The notes beneath the pieces are model-generated. The model saw nothing but the letters and a program-made list of their open reading frames with translations. It ran no database searches and was not told where the DNA came from. A stretch of 64,000 nucleotides of DNA. It comes from Hysterangium stoloniferum (taxonomy: Eukaryota > Basidiomycota > Agaricomycetes > Hysterangiales > Hysterangiaceae). The stretch covers positions 62,001 through 126,000 of the forward strand of contig WHVD01000130.1 in assembly GCA_015178975.1 (NCBI GenBank). Reading direction: 5' to 3'. Each line of letters starts with the position of its first letter. The stretch's first letter is position 1. Made by a program: the position numbers and the translations under genes. Shown piece by piece: positions 19,596 to 30,179 of this stretch.

Positions 19596-22500
19596 ATGTC
19601 TATGCCGGCCTCTACCCCGTCCATCCCTCTGTTGCGCACGTCTGTTGTTTATGCAGATACTAAGCTCGATAAGGATTTGGGAAACTACTCTGAATGGTAC
19701 CGCAGTGCTCGGCACTACCTCACGGTCACTGGCCTCATTTCCTATGCCCTTGGCACCACCCCCTCCCCAGTATCTTCCGATCCTCTTGCTATGCAGAACT
19801 GGGCTGCAAATGATGGCCTCACCCATGCCTTGATCCTCTCAACCCTATCCAGGGCTGAGTGGGACTTCGCCGAGCCTATTCAGGGTGCGAAGCCCTGTTG
19901 GGACGCCCTTCTGCTTCGCCATCGGAACGAGGGGCCCATTCGCCAGGTGCAACTGATCCAGGAGGCCCTCACTCTCCAGTGTTCCAAGTCGATCTCTCTC
20001 TCTACTACCGCCTCTCAAATATGCCGTGCTATCTCCCGTGCGTTCGAGATGGGCCAGCTCACTGAGGACCTTTTTAAGTGCATTGCCTTATTGAACTCCC
20101 TTGGGGATTTTCCCCATTTACGCTCCTTGATCACACGAGACCTTTCTGAGTCCTCTGCATCTACCCCTTACACTTCCGCTCGCATTATCCTCCTGCTCGA
20201 AAATGAGCAGCGCCTTCTTGCATCTGATACCCAGCGTACTGCGCCTGTGGACACCATCGCCCTTTCAACACAATCCGCTTCCCCGAAATGTCCTGTTGTT
20301 ACCTGTAGCAACCCGAATTGCTGCAAACAGGGACACACGATCGCGTACTGTGTTTCAGCTGGGGGGGGGATGGCTGGCAAAAGCATCGAAGAAGGCAAGG
20401 ATGCCTGGCGCAGGGATCTGGAAGCTAAGAAATCCGGAAATTCTACACCTGCACCTACAGGTAAGTTCCCCATCAGCATCACAGGTGCGAACGGTCAAGT
20501 CTTTACCGCATATATGGACACGCCCCTACCAAATGATGCATCTTTCGCGGGTACCGTGATTGAAGAGCCTGCCATGGTGATGACGCCTTCTGATCAGGCT
20601 GAATATGCTGGATGGATAGCCACTAATGATAACCCACATGTCACCGTAAATTGGAACCTACATAGTTCTCCAGTGGGCACATCGGCGCTGGGCACATCAG
20701 TGCTGGGCACATCAGTGCTGGGCACATCAGTGCTGGGCACATCAGTGCTGGGCACATCAGTGCTGGGCACATCAGTGCTGGGCACATCAGTGCTGGGCAC
20801 ATCAGTGCTGGGCACATCAGTGCTGGGCACATCAGTGCTGGGCACATCAGTGCTGGGCACATCAGTGCTGGGCACATCAGTGCTGGGCACATCAGTGCTG
20901 GGCACATCAGTGCTGGGCACATCAGTGCTGGGCACATCAGTGCTGGGCACATCAGTGCTGGGCACATCAGTGCTGGGCACATCAGTGCTGGGCACATCAG
21001 TGCTGGGCACATCAGTGCTGGGCACATCAGTGCTGGGCACATCAGTGCTGGGCACATCAGTGCTGGGCACATCAGTGCTGGGCACATCAGTGCTGGGCAC
21101 ATCAGTGCTGGGCACATCAGTGCTGGGCACATCAGTGCTGGGCACATCAGTGCTGGGCACATCAGTGCTGGGCACATCAGTGCTGGGCACATCAGTGCTG
21201 GGCACATCAGTGCTGGGCACATCAGTGCTGGGCACATCAGTGCTGGGCACATCAGTGCTGGGCACATCAGTGCTGGGCACATCAGTGCTGGGCACATCAG
21301 TGCTGGGCACATCAGTGCTGGGCACATCAGTGCTGGGCACATCAGTGCTGGGCACATCAGTGCTGGGCACATCAGTGCTGGGCACATCAGTGCTGGGCAC
21401 ATCGGCCCCTCCCCTTCTCAGCTCACCTCCCGTTCCACACCCCTTCTGGCTTGATACAGGTGCCAGTATACATGTATCACCAGACCATACCGACTTTATC
21501 TCCTTACGCACCATATCCCCACGCCCTGTCACAGGCCTGGGGGGGTCATCGGTCATGGCTATCGGATTGGGTGATGTTCACCTTCGCATTGAGAATGGGA
21601 CCCACATTATTCTCCGTGATGTTCTTTACATCCCTACTGCATCCGTTCGACTTATCTCTGTTAGGTGTATCACTAGAGATTCCAATGTGACTGCTCATTT
21701 CAGTCATTCCTCATGCTGGCTCACGAGTCCTTCTGGTGCAACCATTGCGCAAGGCTCACTACTTCCCCACAGGAACTTATATTCCTTAACATTACAGTCT
21801 ACTGCCTCTGACCAGGTTTTCTTCTCCCATGGTCATCCTGATCTTGCCACATGGCACCGTTGTTTGGGTCACGCGAATTATCAATCCATCCTGGATATGG
21901 TCAAAAATGGTCTCATCAAAGGTGTGCCACTCTCCACTCACCAGCATCCACCCAAGTGTGATTTTTGCATCCTCGGAAAGCAGACCAAAAATTCTGTACC
22001 CAAGGTGAGAGCACAGGGGGATGGGCATAAGGCTACAAGGCGCTTGGAAAAGGTCTGGGTGGATTTGGCAGGTCCTAATGATGTTGCATCCCGCACAGGA
22101 TCATTATATATTATGAATATTATTGATGATTACTCACATTACCCCTGGTCAATCCCGCTAACCCATAAAAGTGATGCTTTTCTGGCGCTCCAGACCTGGG
22201 AACGTGCATGGGAGGTGGAGACCGGCCTGAAAGTCGGAGTGTACAGGACAGACAATGGCGAATTAAGAAGTAATCGAATGCAACAGTGGCTCGAGTCTCG
22301 TGGGACCCGGCACGAATACACAGCACCTTATACATCTGCGCATATAGGCCGTGTCGAGCACATACACCATACTTTAATGGGGAAGGCACGTACTATGCGT
22401 ATATATGCTGGCTTACCTGCCCAATTTTGGGAGGAATTTTACCTTACTGCGACTCATGTACATGCAAAAACTACTACAGTTCAACTTCAGAAACGATCAC

Positions 22501-22682
22501 CTTGGGAACTTTGGCATGGCCGGTCACCGGATGTCACTTATTTACGGGAGGCAGGGTGTCGGGCATTCGTCCTCATCCTCAGCAAACATAACCCCAAAGT
22601 ATACGAGCGATCAATCGAATGTATTCTTCTAGGATACGAACCCAACATGAAGGCGTATCGATGCTCCCAAAGACGAATTTGA
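19596..22682 (+). CDS. Copia gag-protease-integrase polyprotein with GTSVL repeat array
   Basis: The best start is the ATG at 19,596, in a GCCGCCATG context, giving about 1,028 residues. A gag domain is followed by a CCHC-like knuckle (Cys-x4-Cys-x4-His-x4-Cys, about residues 237-252). Then come 240 residues of GTSVL pentapeptides (about 361-600), the protease DTGAS (Asp about 620), and an integrase zinc finger (H-x4-H..C-x2-C, about 753-800). The integrase core has Asp about 823, Asp about 886 and Glu about 921. The frame ends at TGA 22,680-22,682 in the integrase C-terminal GYEPN..KAYRC motif, where one base appears to be missing. RT continues in the next frame. Confidence 0.9.
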   Translation: MSMPASTPSIPLLRTSVVYADTKLDKDLGNYSEWYRSARHYLTVTGLISYALGTTPSPVSSDPLAMQNWAANDGLTHALILSTLSRAEWDFAEPIQGAKPCWDALLLRHRNEGPIRQVQLIQEALTLQCSKSISLSTTASQICRAISRAFEMGQLTEDLFKCIALLNSLGDFPHLRSLITRDLSESSASTPYTSARIILLLENEQRLLASDTQRTAPVDTIALSTQSASPKCPVVTCSNPNCCKQGHTIAYCVSAGGGMAGKSIEEGKDAWRRDLEAKKSGNSTPAPTGKFPISITGANGQVFTAYMDTPLPNDASFAGTVIEEPAMVMTPSDQAEYAGWIATNDNPHVTVNWNLHSSPVGTSALGTSVLGTSVLGTSVLGTSVLGTSVLGTSVLGTSVLGTSVLGTSVLGTSVLGTSVLGTSVLGTSVLGTSVLGTSVLGTSVLGTSVLGTSVLGTSVLGTSVLGTSVLGTSVLGTSVLGTSVLGTSVLGTSVLGTSVLGTSVLGTSVLGTSVLGTSVLGTSVLGTSVLGTSVLGTSVLGTSVLGTSVLGTSVLGTSVLGTSVLGTSVLGTSVLGTSVLGTSVLGTSVLGTSVLGTSVLGTSAPPLLSSPPVPHPFWLDTGASIHVSPDHTDFISLRTISPRPVTGLGGSSVMAIGLGDVHLRIENGTHIILRDVLYIPTASVRLISVRCITRDSNVTAHFSHSSCWLTSPSGATIAQGSLLPHRNLYSLTLQSTASDQVFFSHGHPDLATWHRCLGHANYQSILDMVKNGLIKGVPLSTHQHPPKCDFCILGKQTKNSVPKVRAQGDGHKATRRLEKVWVDLAGPNDVASRTGSLYIMNIIDDYSHYPWSIPLTHKSDAFLALQTWERAWEVETGLKVGVYRTDNGELRSNRMQQWLESRGTRHEYTAPYTSAHIGRVEHIHHTLMGKARTMRIYAGLPAQFWEEFYLTATHVHAKTTTVQLQKRSPWELWHGRSPDVTYLREAGCRAFVLILSKHNPKVYERSIECILLGYEPNMKAYRCSQRRI
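20676..21395 (+). repeat. 15-bp minisatellite, 48 units, inside copia gag-pol
   Basis: 48 head-to-tail units of GGCACATCAGTGCTG are present. The first unit differs (GTSAL) and the other 47 appear identical. A partial unit follows at 21,396-21,405. The array is open in five of six frames, which generates long antisense shadow ORFs. It lies between the gag knuckle and the protease. Confidence 0.97.
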
Positions 22683-24769
22683 TTTATGTCTCTTACCACG
22701 TGCGATTCCTTGAAAGTCACGATGGCCACATTAGGCCAAGCCCAGGCTCTAATGGTACGTTACCACCACCGCACATCCCATTGACTCATGATATGAACCC
22801 CTCACCACCCCCGTTGGATGACTCTGAGCCGATCATTCCTACACCTAGTACCTCCAATGTGCCACCAGCTCTCCCTATCCCAGGTACCGATTCGATACCC
22901 CCTGTCCCTCCTGTCCCAGCACTCCCTGTGCCCACTGATATTAACATCCGTCGGTCCAATCGCATAGCCACGCGCATTGCAGATCGCCCCTCCCGGGTAG
23001 CTACTGCTGTCCAGGCCTCCATTGACAGTGCAGCCCATGTGCGTGCACAGAAAGAACAGCGTCGCCTTGCTCTTCAGCAATTGCATGCAGACATTGCTGA
23101 CATTCCCGAGGACACAGAGGAGCCGGGGGGGCTGGCCGAGTCCCATGAGGACGTATTAGCTGCGATCTCTAGTGGTTCAGTGCCCTATGAGATGGACCCA
23201 CTTACCTGGGAGGAGGCCAGGGATTCACCTCAAGGTGATGCTTGGCGTCTCAGCTACCAGGAGGAACTTGCATCTCTGAAAAGTATGGGAGTATACAGGT
23301 TAGTTCCACTGTCTGATGTCCCCTCGGGCACCAAGATCCATAAGGGCAAGCCCATTTTTCATGTCAAACGGAATGCCCTAGGTGAGGTGACTCGGCGCAA
23401 GACTAGGCTGGTGTTTCGGGGGTACGAGCAGGTTCATGGCCGGGATTACACTAAAATGACCTCACCTACAGCTCGGATGGAGTCGTGGCGACTTCTCCTG
23501 CATATCGCAGCACATTTTGGTTGGGATGCACAACAGATTGATGTCAAGACCGCTTTCCTGTATGGCCTACTCCCTGACGATGAGACTCAATACATGTATC
23601 AACCAGCGGGCTTTGAAGAAGCAGGAAAGGAGTCTTGGGTTTGGCATCTTATCCGGGGTTTGTATGGCATGAAACAAGCTGGCCGCATCTGGAATCGGAC
23701 CATGCATGACAAGATGGTGGAGTGGGGGTTCACACAATTGTCCAGTGAATCATGTATATATTACCGCCACACCTCGCAGGGCACAATAATCGCTGCTGTC
23801 CATGTGGACGACTTTTTGTCCATTGCATCCTCCCAGGCCGAGAATGAACGGTTCAAAGCACAGATGCGAGAAGCTTGGACCATTTCTGACCTCGGGGAAG
23901 TCAGTTTCGTTGTTGGTATTGCGGTTGAATGGGACCGGTCAAGTCACACCGTTAAACTCTCCCAGACTGCACTTATCGATCGGATTATTTCCCAGTTTGG
24001 CCAGTCTGACTCTTCTCCTCTCTCCATCCCCATGGTCCCTGGCCTGAAATTGCGGCGCGTCCTTCGATCTGCCCTTCCCCCAGATGATCAGGAGCACCTC
24101 TCTAAACTCCCATATCGCTCTCTCGTCAGGTCCCTCCTCTATTTAGCTATTTCCACCCGGCCCGACATCTGTTATGCTGTCCAGCAACTCTCCCAGTACC
24201 TTGACTGCTACTCATACGAACACTGGAATGCTGCCATTCGGGTCATACGCTACCTCAAAGGCACTCGGACCATGCAACTCCACCTTGGGGGCCCTTCCCC
24301 CATGCAGCTGGTGGGCCACAGTGATTCAGATTGGGCCAACTGCCTCGACACGCGTAGGAGTGTGGGGGGGTTTGCATTCTCCTTGGGCTCTGGCGTCGTG
24401 TCTTGGAATGCCCGAAAACAAAAAACAGTTGCTGCGTCTTCCTGCGAAGCCGAGTACATCGCAGCCTTCACTGCCGCAAAAGAAAATGCATGGTTGCAGT
24501 CAGTCTTTTCTGGTATTAACCTCCCTTTTAGGGACCCTACAGTAATCCATTGTGACAATAACGCCGCCATTTGCCTCTCAGAGGATCCACTACTACACGA
24601 TCGAGTCAAGCACATCGACATAAAATACCACTTTATTCGAGAATGTGTAGAGTCCGAAGCACTAAAACTCAAGTACATAAACACTAAGAACAACCTGGCT
24701 GACATATTCACTAAGGCACTAGAGAGCCCACAATTTGTGCGACTTCGAGGACTCCTAGGCCTACAATAG
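22619..24769 (+). CDS. Copia reverse transcriptase-RNase H ORF
   Basis: A 716-codon frame overlaps the previous ORF by 64 bases; real coding probably joins near 22,660, so the ATG at 22,619 is incidental. A Pro/Ser-rich integrase tail and linker come first. The RT has DVKTAFLYG, LYGMKQAGR and the active site VHVDDFL near residue 396. RNase H has DSDWAN, SSCEAEY, HCDNNAAI and the closing KHIDIKYHFIR..LADIFTKAL. No stops interrupt it. The enzyme copies the element RNA inside virus-like particles. Confidence 0.9.
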   Translation: MYSSRIRTQHEGVSMLPKTNLIYVSYHVRFLESHDGHIRPSPGSNGTLPPPHIPLTHDMNPSPPPLDDSEPIIPTPSTSNVPPALPIPGTDSIPPVPPVPALPVPTDINIRRSNRIATRIADRPSRVATAVQASIDSAAHVRAQKEQRRLALQQLHADIADIPEDTEEPGGLAESHEDVLAAISSGSVPYEMDPLTWEEARDSPQGDAWRLSYQEELASLKSMGVYRLVPLSDVPSGTKIHKGKPIFHVKRNALGEVTRRKTRLVFRGYEQVHGRDYTKMTSPTARMESWRLLLHIAAHFGWDAQQIDVKTAFLYGLLPDDETQYMYQPAGFEEAGKESWVWHLIRGLYGMKQAGRIWNRTMHDKMVEWGFTQLSSESCIYYRHTSQGTIIAAVHVDDFLSIASSQAENERFKAQMREAWTISDLGEVSFVVGIAVEWDRSSHTVKLSQTALIDRIISQFGQSDSSPLSIPMVPGLKLRRVLRSALPPDDQEHLSKLPYRSLVRSLLYLAISTRPDICYAVQQLSQYLDCYSYEHWNAAIRVIRYLKGTRTMQLHLGGPSPMQLVGHSDSDWANCLDTRRSVGGFAFSLGSGVVSWNARKQKTVAASSCEAEYIAAFTAAKENAWLQSVFSGINLPFRDPTVIHCDNNAAICLSEDPLLHDRVKHIDIKYHFIRECVESEALKLKYINTKNNLADIFTKALESPQFVRLRGLLGLQ

Positions 24770-24794
24770 GTACAGAATACAGGAGGAGTACTGC

Positions 24795-24806
24795 GGTGAG
24801 GAGGAG
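24795..24806 (+). promoter_or_regulatory. Copia polypurine tract
   Basis: GGTGAGGAGGAG directly precedes the 3' LTR. Such tracts prime plus-strand DNA synthesis in LTR elements. Confidence 0.7.
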
Positions 24807-25166
24807 TGTTGAAGACAAAAGGCACCGCATATATGTGGCAGGTTAACATATTTGGGGACTGTCTGAATAACGGTGATACCGGTGCGGTAACAACATGATC
24901 GGTCGTCACGATCAGGCTCCACTCATCCACATGTCTCACATATGAGCACATGGTCCTTTTGTTTATGTAGAATATATAAAGGGATAACCTACATAGCTTA
25001 ACCTCAGTCCGTTATACTTATACGAGACTGAGGTGAGCACAGAACGATCCTTTCTCTCTTAGTATATGCGCTTACTGTATACAATAGCTCTTCTTAGGTA
25101 CACATTATATGAGTCTGTTATACTTATACGAGACTGAGCTCTTCTTAGGGACTATATATTTCAACA
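24807..25166 (+). repeat. Copia 3' LTR
   Basis: 360 bp, about 98-99% identical to the 5' LTR by eye (one missing G at the GCAGGTTAAC site and about five substitutions). It is followed directly by the TTAAG duplication. Confidence 0.95.
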
Positions 25167-26380
25167 TTAAGGCCATCAGAGTGATCCCGCTTAGGACCAC
25201 AATTGGTCTGGTGAAACTGAGGGGCTTCATCATCGTTGTAGAAGTGATGATTTTATTCAAGTGCTTGGATTCGGTGGTAGTGCAGAATAAACCTGGGGTG
25301 GTAAGGAATGAGGTTATACCAATGGGCGATATCATAGCGCCAGAAATATCATTTATTGGAATTAGCAACCATGCATCCGAACTTGGAAGATCAAGAAATG
25401 CTGAGCAGTTTGTAAAGATATTCATTCAGGCGATGAACAGTGATTGTCAAGTGTCCCGCACGGCCTGACGCGTTTCTTAAGATAGATCAAGCTATGAAAT
25501 TCTATTTCCTTTCTATTAAAAAATAGTATGGGTTGGCTTAATGTCAATGCACAAACTACAATGGCTCAATAAGCTTGTAATGAAGTACTTCTACCAATCA
25601 ATGTGTCAGTCAGCGAATCACCTTCTGACATGATAGGTTGTGTGTACATGGGTTAAGTCAGGCATCAGCCCACTGCGCATGGTCAAAGGACAAATCGGTA
25701 AATTCATTTTTTCATTTTGACATCAGCGGAATGACGATAATTCTGAATTATTTATGGACAAAAATAATAGTATTTATCTTCATTGTTTTAGATGTAATGA
25801 AACCATATCTGCCGATACCCTACACAACCTCTATCCGGCCAAAGACACAGAAAGACTAGACGGTTGAGAAACGAATCATCGGTATCGCCTGTTTTAAGCA
25901 TTGGAAGGATGCTTCTTAATGGCGCTCAATCTGACATGTGTGCCTGGGGACCCATGATAGGGAAGTCGCTAATGCTCAGTGTCGGTCATGGGAGGCCGTG
26001 GGCTGTGGTACGTGACTCGTGTATGGTATTTGAGCCGATTTTCGGACGTCTCGGGGATCAAATTCTGTATTTACCCCTGCTTTTTGAATTGTGGTTTTAA
26101 TATGGAAACTTCTTTTTCCACAACCAGTGGTCACACTGCTCACAATCACACGAGGCTTGGAGCACCCATCAAATGGTCGAGGATCGCCAGGAGGGCTCAA
26201 ACAGCCGAAATACATGGCCCAAGTATAATGACGAGAAACATGTATTGGTGTTTATATCTGGGAGGCCGAGTAAATTCGTTGACTACCTACCTTCCTTCCT
26301 TCTTGACTGGCGTAGTCGTAGGGTCTATGGCATCGGTAGTGCATTGACTTGGTATACATTAAACCTGTGACACGACATCA
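25167..26380. other. Family X copy 2, 5' part
   Basis: This continues family X beyond the copia insertion. Minus-strand residues such as SPIGITSFLTTPGLFCTT at about 25,340-25,280 are repeated at about 14,540-14,480. The plus-strand end segment near 26,180-26,370 matches 15,310-15,490. No complete exon series could be drawn. Confidence 0.45.
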
Positions 26381-27600
26381 AGTGGGCTAAAGATTGGCGG
26401 ACGTTGCATGCGATCAAATGGCATGGTGGGGGCGATCCCGGCGGAAGCCCTTCGATATATTAACTGATACATTAAAAATTTATATTCCTAGTCAAACATG
26501 CGCTCGATTATTATTGGGTAGCTTCAATCCATCCGCGGATTGATTAAATATATGCGCTTTGCATATGAATTGGGTGGATTATTCATCACAAGGGTGATCC
26601 ATCGATATCGAGACGACCAATCCATGTGAGCTATAAAAATTAATTCATCATGCCTTGTATGATCTAAGTAGAGTGTGGTTCATTTTCCAGCAGCCTAAAT
26701 GGGGAACATGACTCGCAGTTCCACCTAGTCTCCTGGCCACACGCGTTCCTACCCACTAAGAGCCGTCATATGGGCATACACGGTACATGTTTTCGGCTCC
26801 CAGCAGAGATGATAGGACGGAGGGCAATGACACAGGGGTGGCATTAGGCCGCCGAAAGGTTACAGTGGTAAGCACAGCGGGAATTGGAAATGGTGGATAA
26901 CGGGTTATTTTCACATTCTTGTACAGACTTTTCGTATTGTTTTTTTTTTTTGCGTTTATCTTGACCTCGACTCTAAACAACAGACTGTTCATGCGCTCTT
27001 TGATTGTCCTATTAAGGAAACGAAGCAAAGGGACGCATTAATGAACCCAATGAAAGCTCACAATGAAGGAAAACCCATCGATCGATTCTTCACTGCTTAC
27101 AGGTAATTTCAACGTCTTTCACATAGAATTCATCTTCTTGACAGCTATCGCACCACTATTTTCTACGGTACCAGACGCACTGCGTCCCGCCTTTTATCCA
27201 CAATTTAAACTAGCTCATGTGGGTCTTAGCGTACAAGGTAAAAATACTGTGTGTGATGGGGCAAACAATGTTGTTGTGACAAAAACCGGCAATGCTCATA
27301 CCCCAAACGCGGGAACACTGCCAGATCATATATCGGACTAGACCACCCGCTTATATTTTGCCTTGCATCGTACGAGCGCATTTTTCACCCACACGTGTAT
27401 ATATGTATGCGATGCTATGAAGTGCAAGCTCAGTCGTTTCCCTACACCCCAGCTGGGCAGCGGCTGAGTCTTGGGCATCCGCTGCCCCTCTTCTATTCTA
27501 GCTCAGTCCAATTTTGTCAGTTGTGCTGTCTTTCATTGTCCTGTAAATACCGCACCAACTTGGGAGCTCCCAAATCAAGCTCGGCCTCCTTCCACTTGAG
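26380..27600. other. No recognised gene
   Basis: Two short open frames are present (26,756-27,028 minus and 27,063-27,341 plus, 90 and 92 codons) without recognisable domains. A T-rich run lies near 26,940-26,951. I see no repeat partner for this part elsewhere in the window. Confidence 0.4.
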
Positions 27601-28170
27601 ACTGAATGCTTTGGCATTTGAGGACAGGGTGCAGGATCCGGTTGACGAGGCTTGTGGTCCCCTTCAGTGGAAGTGACGAGCGAGAGAGCTTCTGGTTGTC
27701 GACATCCATGGACAGTTGCGGCAACTGTGATGCTTCCTCTAAATATTCAAAGTAAATGGCATGCCCGTACTCTCTTGTCTTGTTGCATCTGTTACATCTC
27801 TTTCTTAGTCTCCTTCTCTAGACCTTGCGTGGGCTTCGACAAGACACAGTGGGCAAACGAAAGAGCTCCTGGGACTTTGTCAACTATGATCAGGGGCTGT
27901 AACTGCGACGGGACTGTTGGGAGTTTTCTTGTTCGGCCGTCATAGTGCAGTGTTTGGCAAGGCTTAGAGTTTGGGCATGGCCTCGAACTCGTCAACATAC
28001 CTTATCGAAGGCGACGCGCAAGAAGACTTGCCCATGCTGCGTGACCCTGGTGGCAGGCTGTGTGACCCTTGCTGTGGAATTCTATGCAAAGCCGTCAGCC
28101 TGATGCCTGGATGCCTCAGACACGATTAGTCGACTGGCTCAGGACTTAGGCAGCGGGGATCGGGAAAGCT
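27600..28170 (+). pseudogene. Unrecognised gene family R2, copy gamma (decayed)
   Basis: It carries AFEDRVQDPVDEA and, after an in-frame stop, RARELLVVDIHGQL. A possible intron (GTAAAT..CTTAG, 27,752-27,809) and a segment with STYLIEGDAQEDLPMLRDPG follow. It is nearly collinear with 15,660-16,190. Stops make it non-functional as read. Confidence 0.4.
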
Positions 28171-28289
28171 GGCACCTATTCAGGCCGACACGGCTGATAA
28201 TGATATTCGGTTTCTTCCGATACTTTTACCAAACCGTGCCTCCAATTTCTCCCCATGCAAACATTATGAGTATGGATTGACCCTCAAGT

Positions 28290-28420
28290 GATAGAGCCTT
28301 ATAATCCTTTATGAATTTGAAGAGTTTATTCCCCAACGGAACGGTCGATTGTCTAAGGGTGCTTAGAGGTATCCACCAAGGTGTGATGGGAATATCGAGG
28401 GGACAGCAGACTTACCATAT
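28290..28420 (-). pseudogene. Family R1 fragment, copy gamma
   Basis: 130 bp nearly identical to 16,365-16,490. It breaks off abruptly after the CGAGGGGACAGCA sequence. It keeps the R2-then-inverted-R1 order of the beta copy. Confidence 0.4.
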
Positions 28421-28447
28421 CTTCGACGGTTTGAACTCAGAGGACTT

Positions 28448-28795
28448 TTACACATTGTTCCCATTTGTCAGGCCTCGTTTTGACCTTCTTGAAGAGCCGT
28501 GTGGCGAAAACGTTTGCCAAAAAGAAAATCTAGAAGCCATGGAAAAGTAACCAAATATTTTCAGTTGTTTGCAGTTCGTGCTCTCACTAATCTCAAGAAC
28601 CTCTTCCAAAGCATCCGATATAATATCGACCGCGCACCTGATGGCTCCCGAGTTTGGCCCAAGCAGACGGAAGCCGACAAGTTTGGCATTAGGGCGGGCG
28701 AAACGTTCCAGACAGTTGGGGAATGATTTCGCAACATGGTTCTCCAAGTCAATTAAGGATGCAGCTCTTAACAGGTGACCAAGAAAGGTACCCAT
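28448..28795 (-). CDS. Hypothetical 115-codon open frame
   Basis: The stretch from LLRAASLIDLENHVAKSF to DALEEVLEISEST reads like a helical protein fragment with balanced composition, unlike the surrounding relics. There is no recognised family, no clear introns and no second copy in the window. It may be an exon of a lost gene. Confidence 0.25.
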   Translation of the reverse strand: MGTFLGHLLRAASLIDLENHVAKSFPNCLERFARPNAKLVGFRLLGPNSGAIRCAVDIISDALEEVLEISESTNCKQLKIFGYFSMASRFSFWQTFSPHGSSRRSKRGLTNGNNV

Positions 28796-29132
28796 GACAA
28801 AAAGGCCATCATTCGGATATCAACCCGCTTATATGGAATGTATACCAACAGTGTGTATATTACGATTCACGTATGCCGATCATTAGCTGATATGTGCGTG
28901 AATAGTTATTAGGACTTAAAGGACAATAATTTGCCTGGAATTGTGTCATGTGCTGGTTCAGGCCATAAACATATTGGTTGCAATATATTGATTTGGGTTT
29001 CTGTGTCCCACCTTCATTGGCAAGCAAAGAATATATTTTGCGTCGGCACCCTTCTTTTGTGCAGCCAGCAGACGGGTGGTGCTCAAGCCAAGGAAAGTGC
29101 GAGTTGGAGGGTAACATGCCCAGGAGCATGAG

Positions 29133-29510
29133 CAGCGGGAACGGCCAATGGAAACGGGCAGAGAGGCTAAGAACACGGGACACAAAGGACTCGATGTAAA
29201 GCTTGTAGTCATCGTTATGCCTTCTTCCGAACAATTGGCTCTCATATTTGGTGAAACCAGCATCCGCAGCGACGGTGGCAGCTCCCCAAATGGGGTGGCA
29301 TCGGAGGCAACTGCAGATAGTACCACCGCGAAGGCCAGACACAAATGAGATATATTGCAATGCACAGCTGATGGCACATGTAGTTAGGAGTCTCTACTCC
29401 GGCAGTGTGAATGCTAACCCCTTTTCAGAATGTGTCCGTTATGGAGGCAGACAAGGCGATATTGAGGCTAGAGGGGCTGTAACGTATCCAAGTTGTTTCA
29501 TTCATCTTCC
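29133..29510 (-). pseudogene. Ngaro tyrosine recombinase relic
   Basis: The minus-strand residues GAATVAADAGFTKYESQLFG followed by YKLYIESFVSRVLSLSARFHW align with the C-terminus of the recombinase at 12,410-13,495 (GAASSAAEAGFTDYEIQLMG and YKLYIES..). Upstream, a piece around 29,460-29,400 (ALSASITDTF..KGVSIHTAG) aligns with its ASKTDPFRKGITTY region. The HxxR box is frame-shifted and a stop is present. It comes from a different, older Ngaro element. Confidence 0.65.
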
Positions 29511-29559
29511 CACCATAAGTTGTGGTGTGGCTAAATAGGTGGCAATCTGAGGAGTACTA

Positions 29560-29890
29560 CTAGTCTATGGTGCACAACACCTAAACACGGCCACTTTCTA
29601 ACTAACAACTTGAAGCTTTCAAAGTTCACCCAACTCCTTATTCCTTTGGTACCCCCGGGTCAGAAGGGTTTAGTAGTATCAGATCCTTAAACGACGTTCA
29701 ATCGTGTAAGGATGCGATGAATGGGTAGTGGAGTTTATATTTATATACCCTTTACCAAAGAGTAAGAAATCTGTAGGATCAGACTCCATCTGGTGTCGCT
29801 CTGGAATGCGTTTATGGGACTGCTTGTCACAATGGTTAGTAAATTTCAAATTCTACATAACATCAGTGGCGCTATATTAGCGGAGGGTCG
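29560..29890. other. No gene seen
   Basis: AT-rich sequence with no supported reading frame. The palindrome's left arm begins near its end. Confidence 0.4.
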
Positions 29891-30179
29891 TGTGGCCTCT
29901 AATATCAGCCTTTTTGAAGACAACGAAGATGACGACGGGTAGAGAAGACTGCTGTTGAAGACTTGCGATCCGCGAAAAGTCTACTACTCCCCATCTCACG
30001 TGTCGCTCCCTTTGATTGAGAACACTTTGACTTTGAAGAAAAATTGTTATTAACTTGGGTATATTAGTAAGGTTGAATATATGCCTTTTGGGAAAAGATT
30101 TTAGTTTACGGTACTTGGGCCAAGTGCATCTGACTACGGACCTACTGTGTTACGTGATACGGGGGGTTGTTTTTCTTAA

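Larger units (their letters stand above)
19181..25166 (+). mobile_element. Complete Ty1/copia LTR retrotransposon
   Basis: Two LTRs (361 and 360 bp) start TGTTGAA and end TTCAACA. The element is flanked by the 5-bp duplication TTAAG (19,176-19,180 and 25,167-25,171). Order is LTR, primer binding site, gag-protease-integrase ORF, RT-RNase H ORF, polypurine tract, LTR. Integrase before RT defines the copia superfamily. I count about five substitutions and one 1-base gap between the LTRs, so the insertion is not brand new. A single-base frameshift separates integrase from RT, so this copy is probably not autonomous. It is inserted in family X copy 2. Confidence 0.95.

Noticed and set aside
20594-21556. 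Antisense open frames of 320 and 253 codons (STDVP and MCPAL repeats)
   Set aside because: They are mechanical by-products of the 15-bp array in copia gag-pol, which is open in five of six frames. There is no independent support.
26756-27341. Two 90-codon open frames on opposite strands
   Set aside because: No domain, no homologous copy in the window, no splice support. Mentioned only in the gap description.
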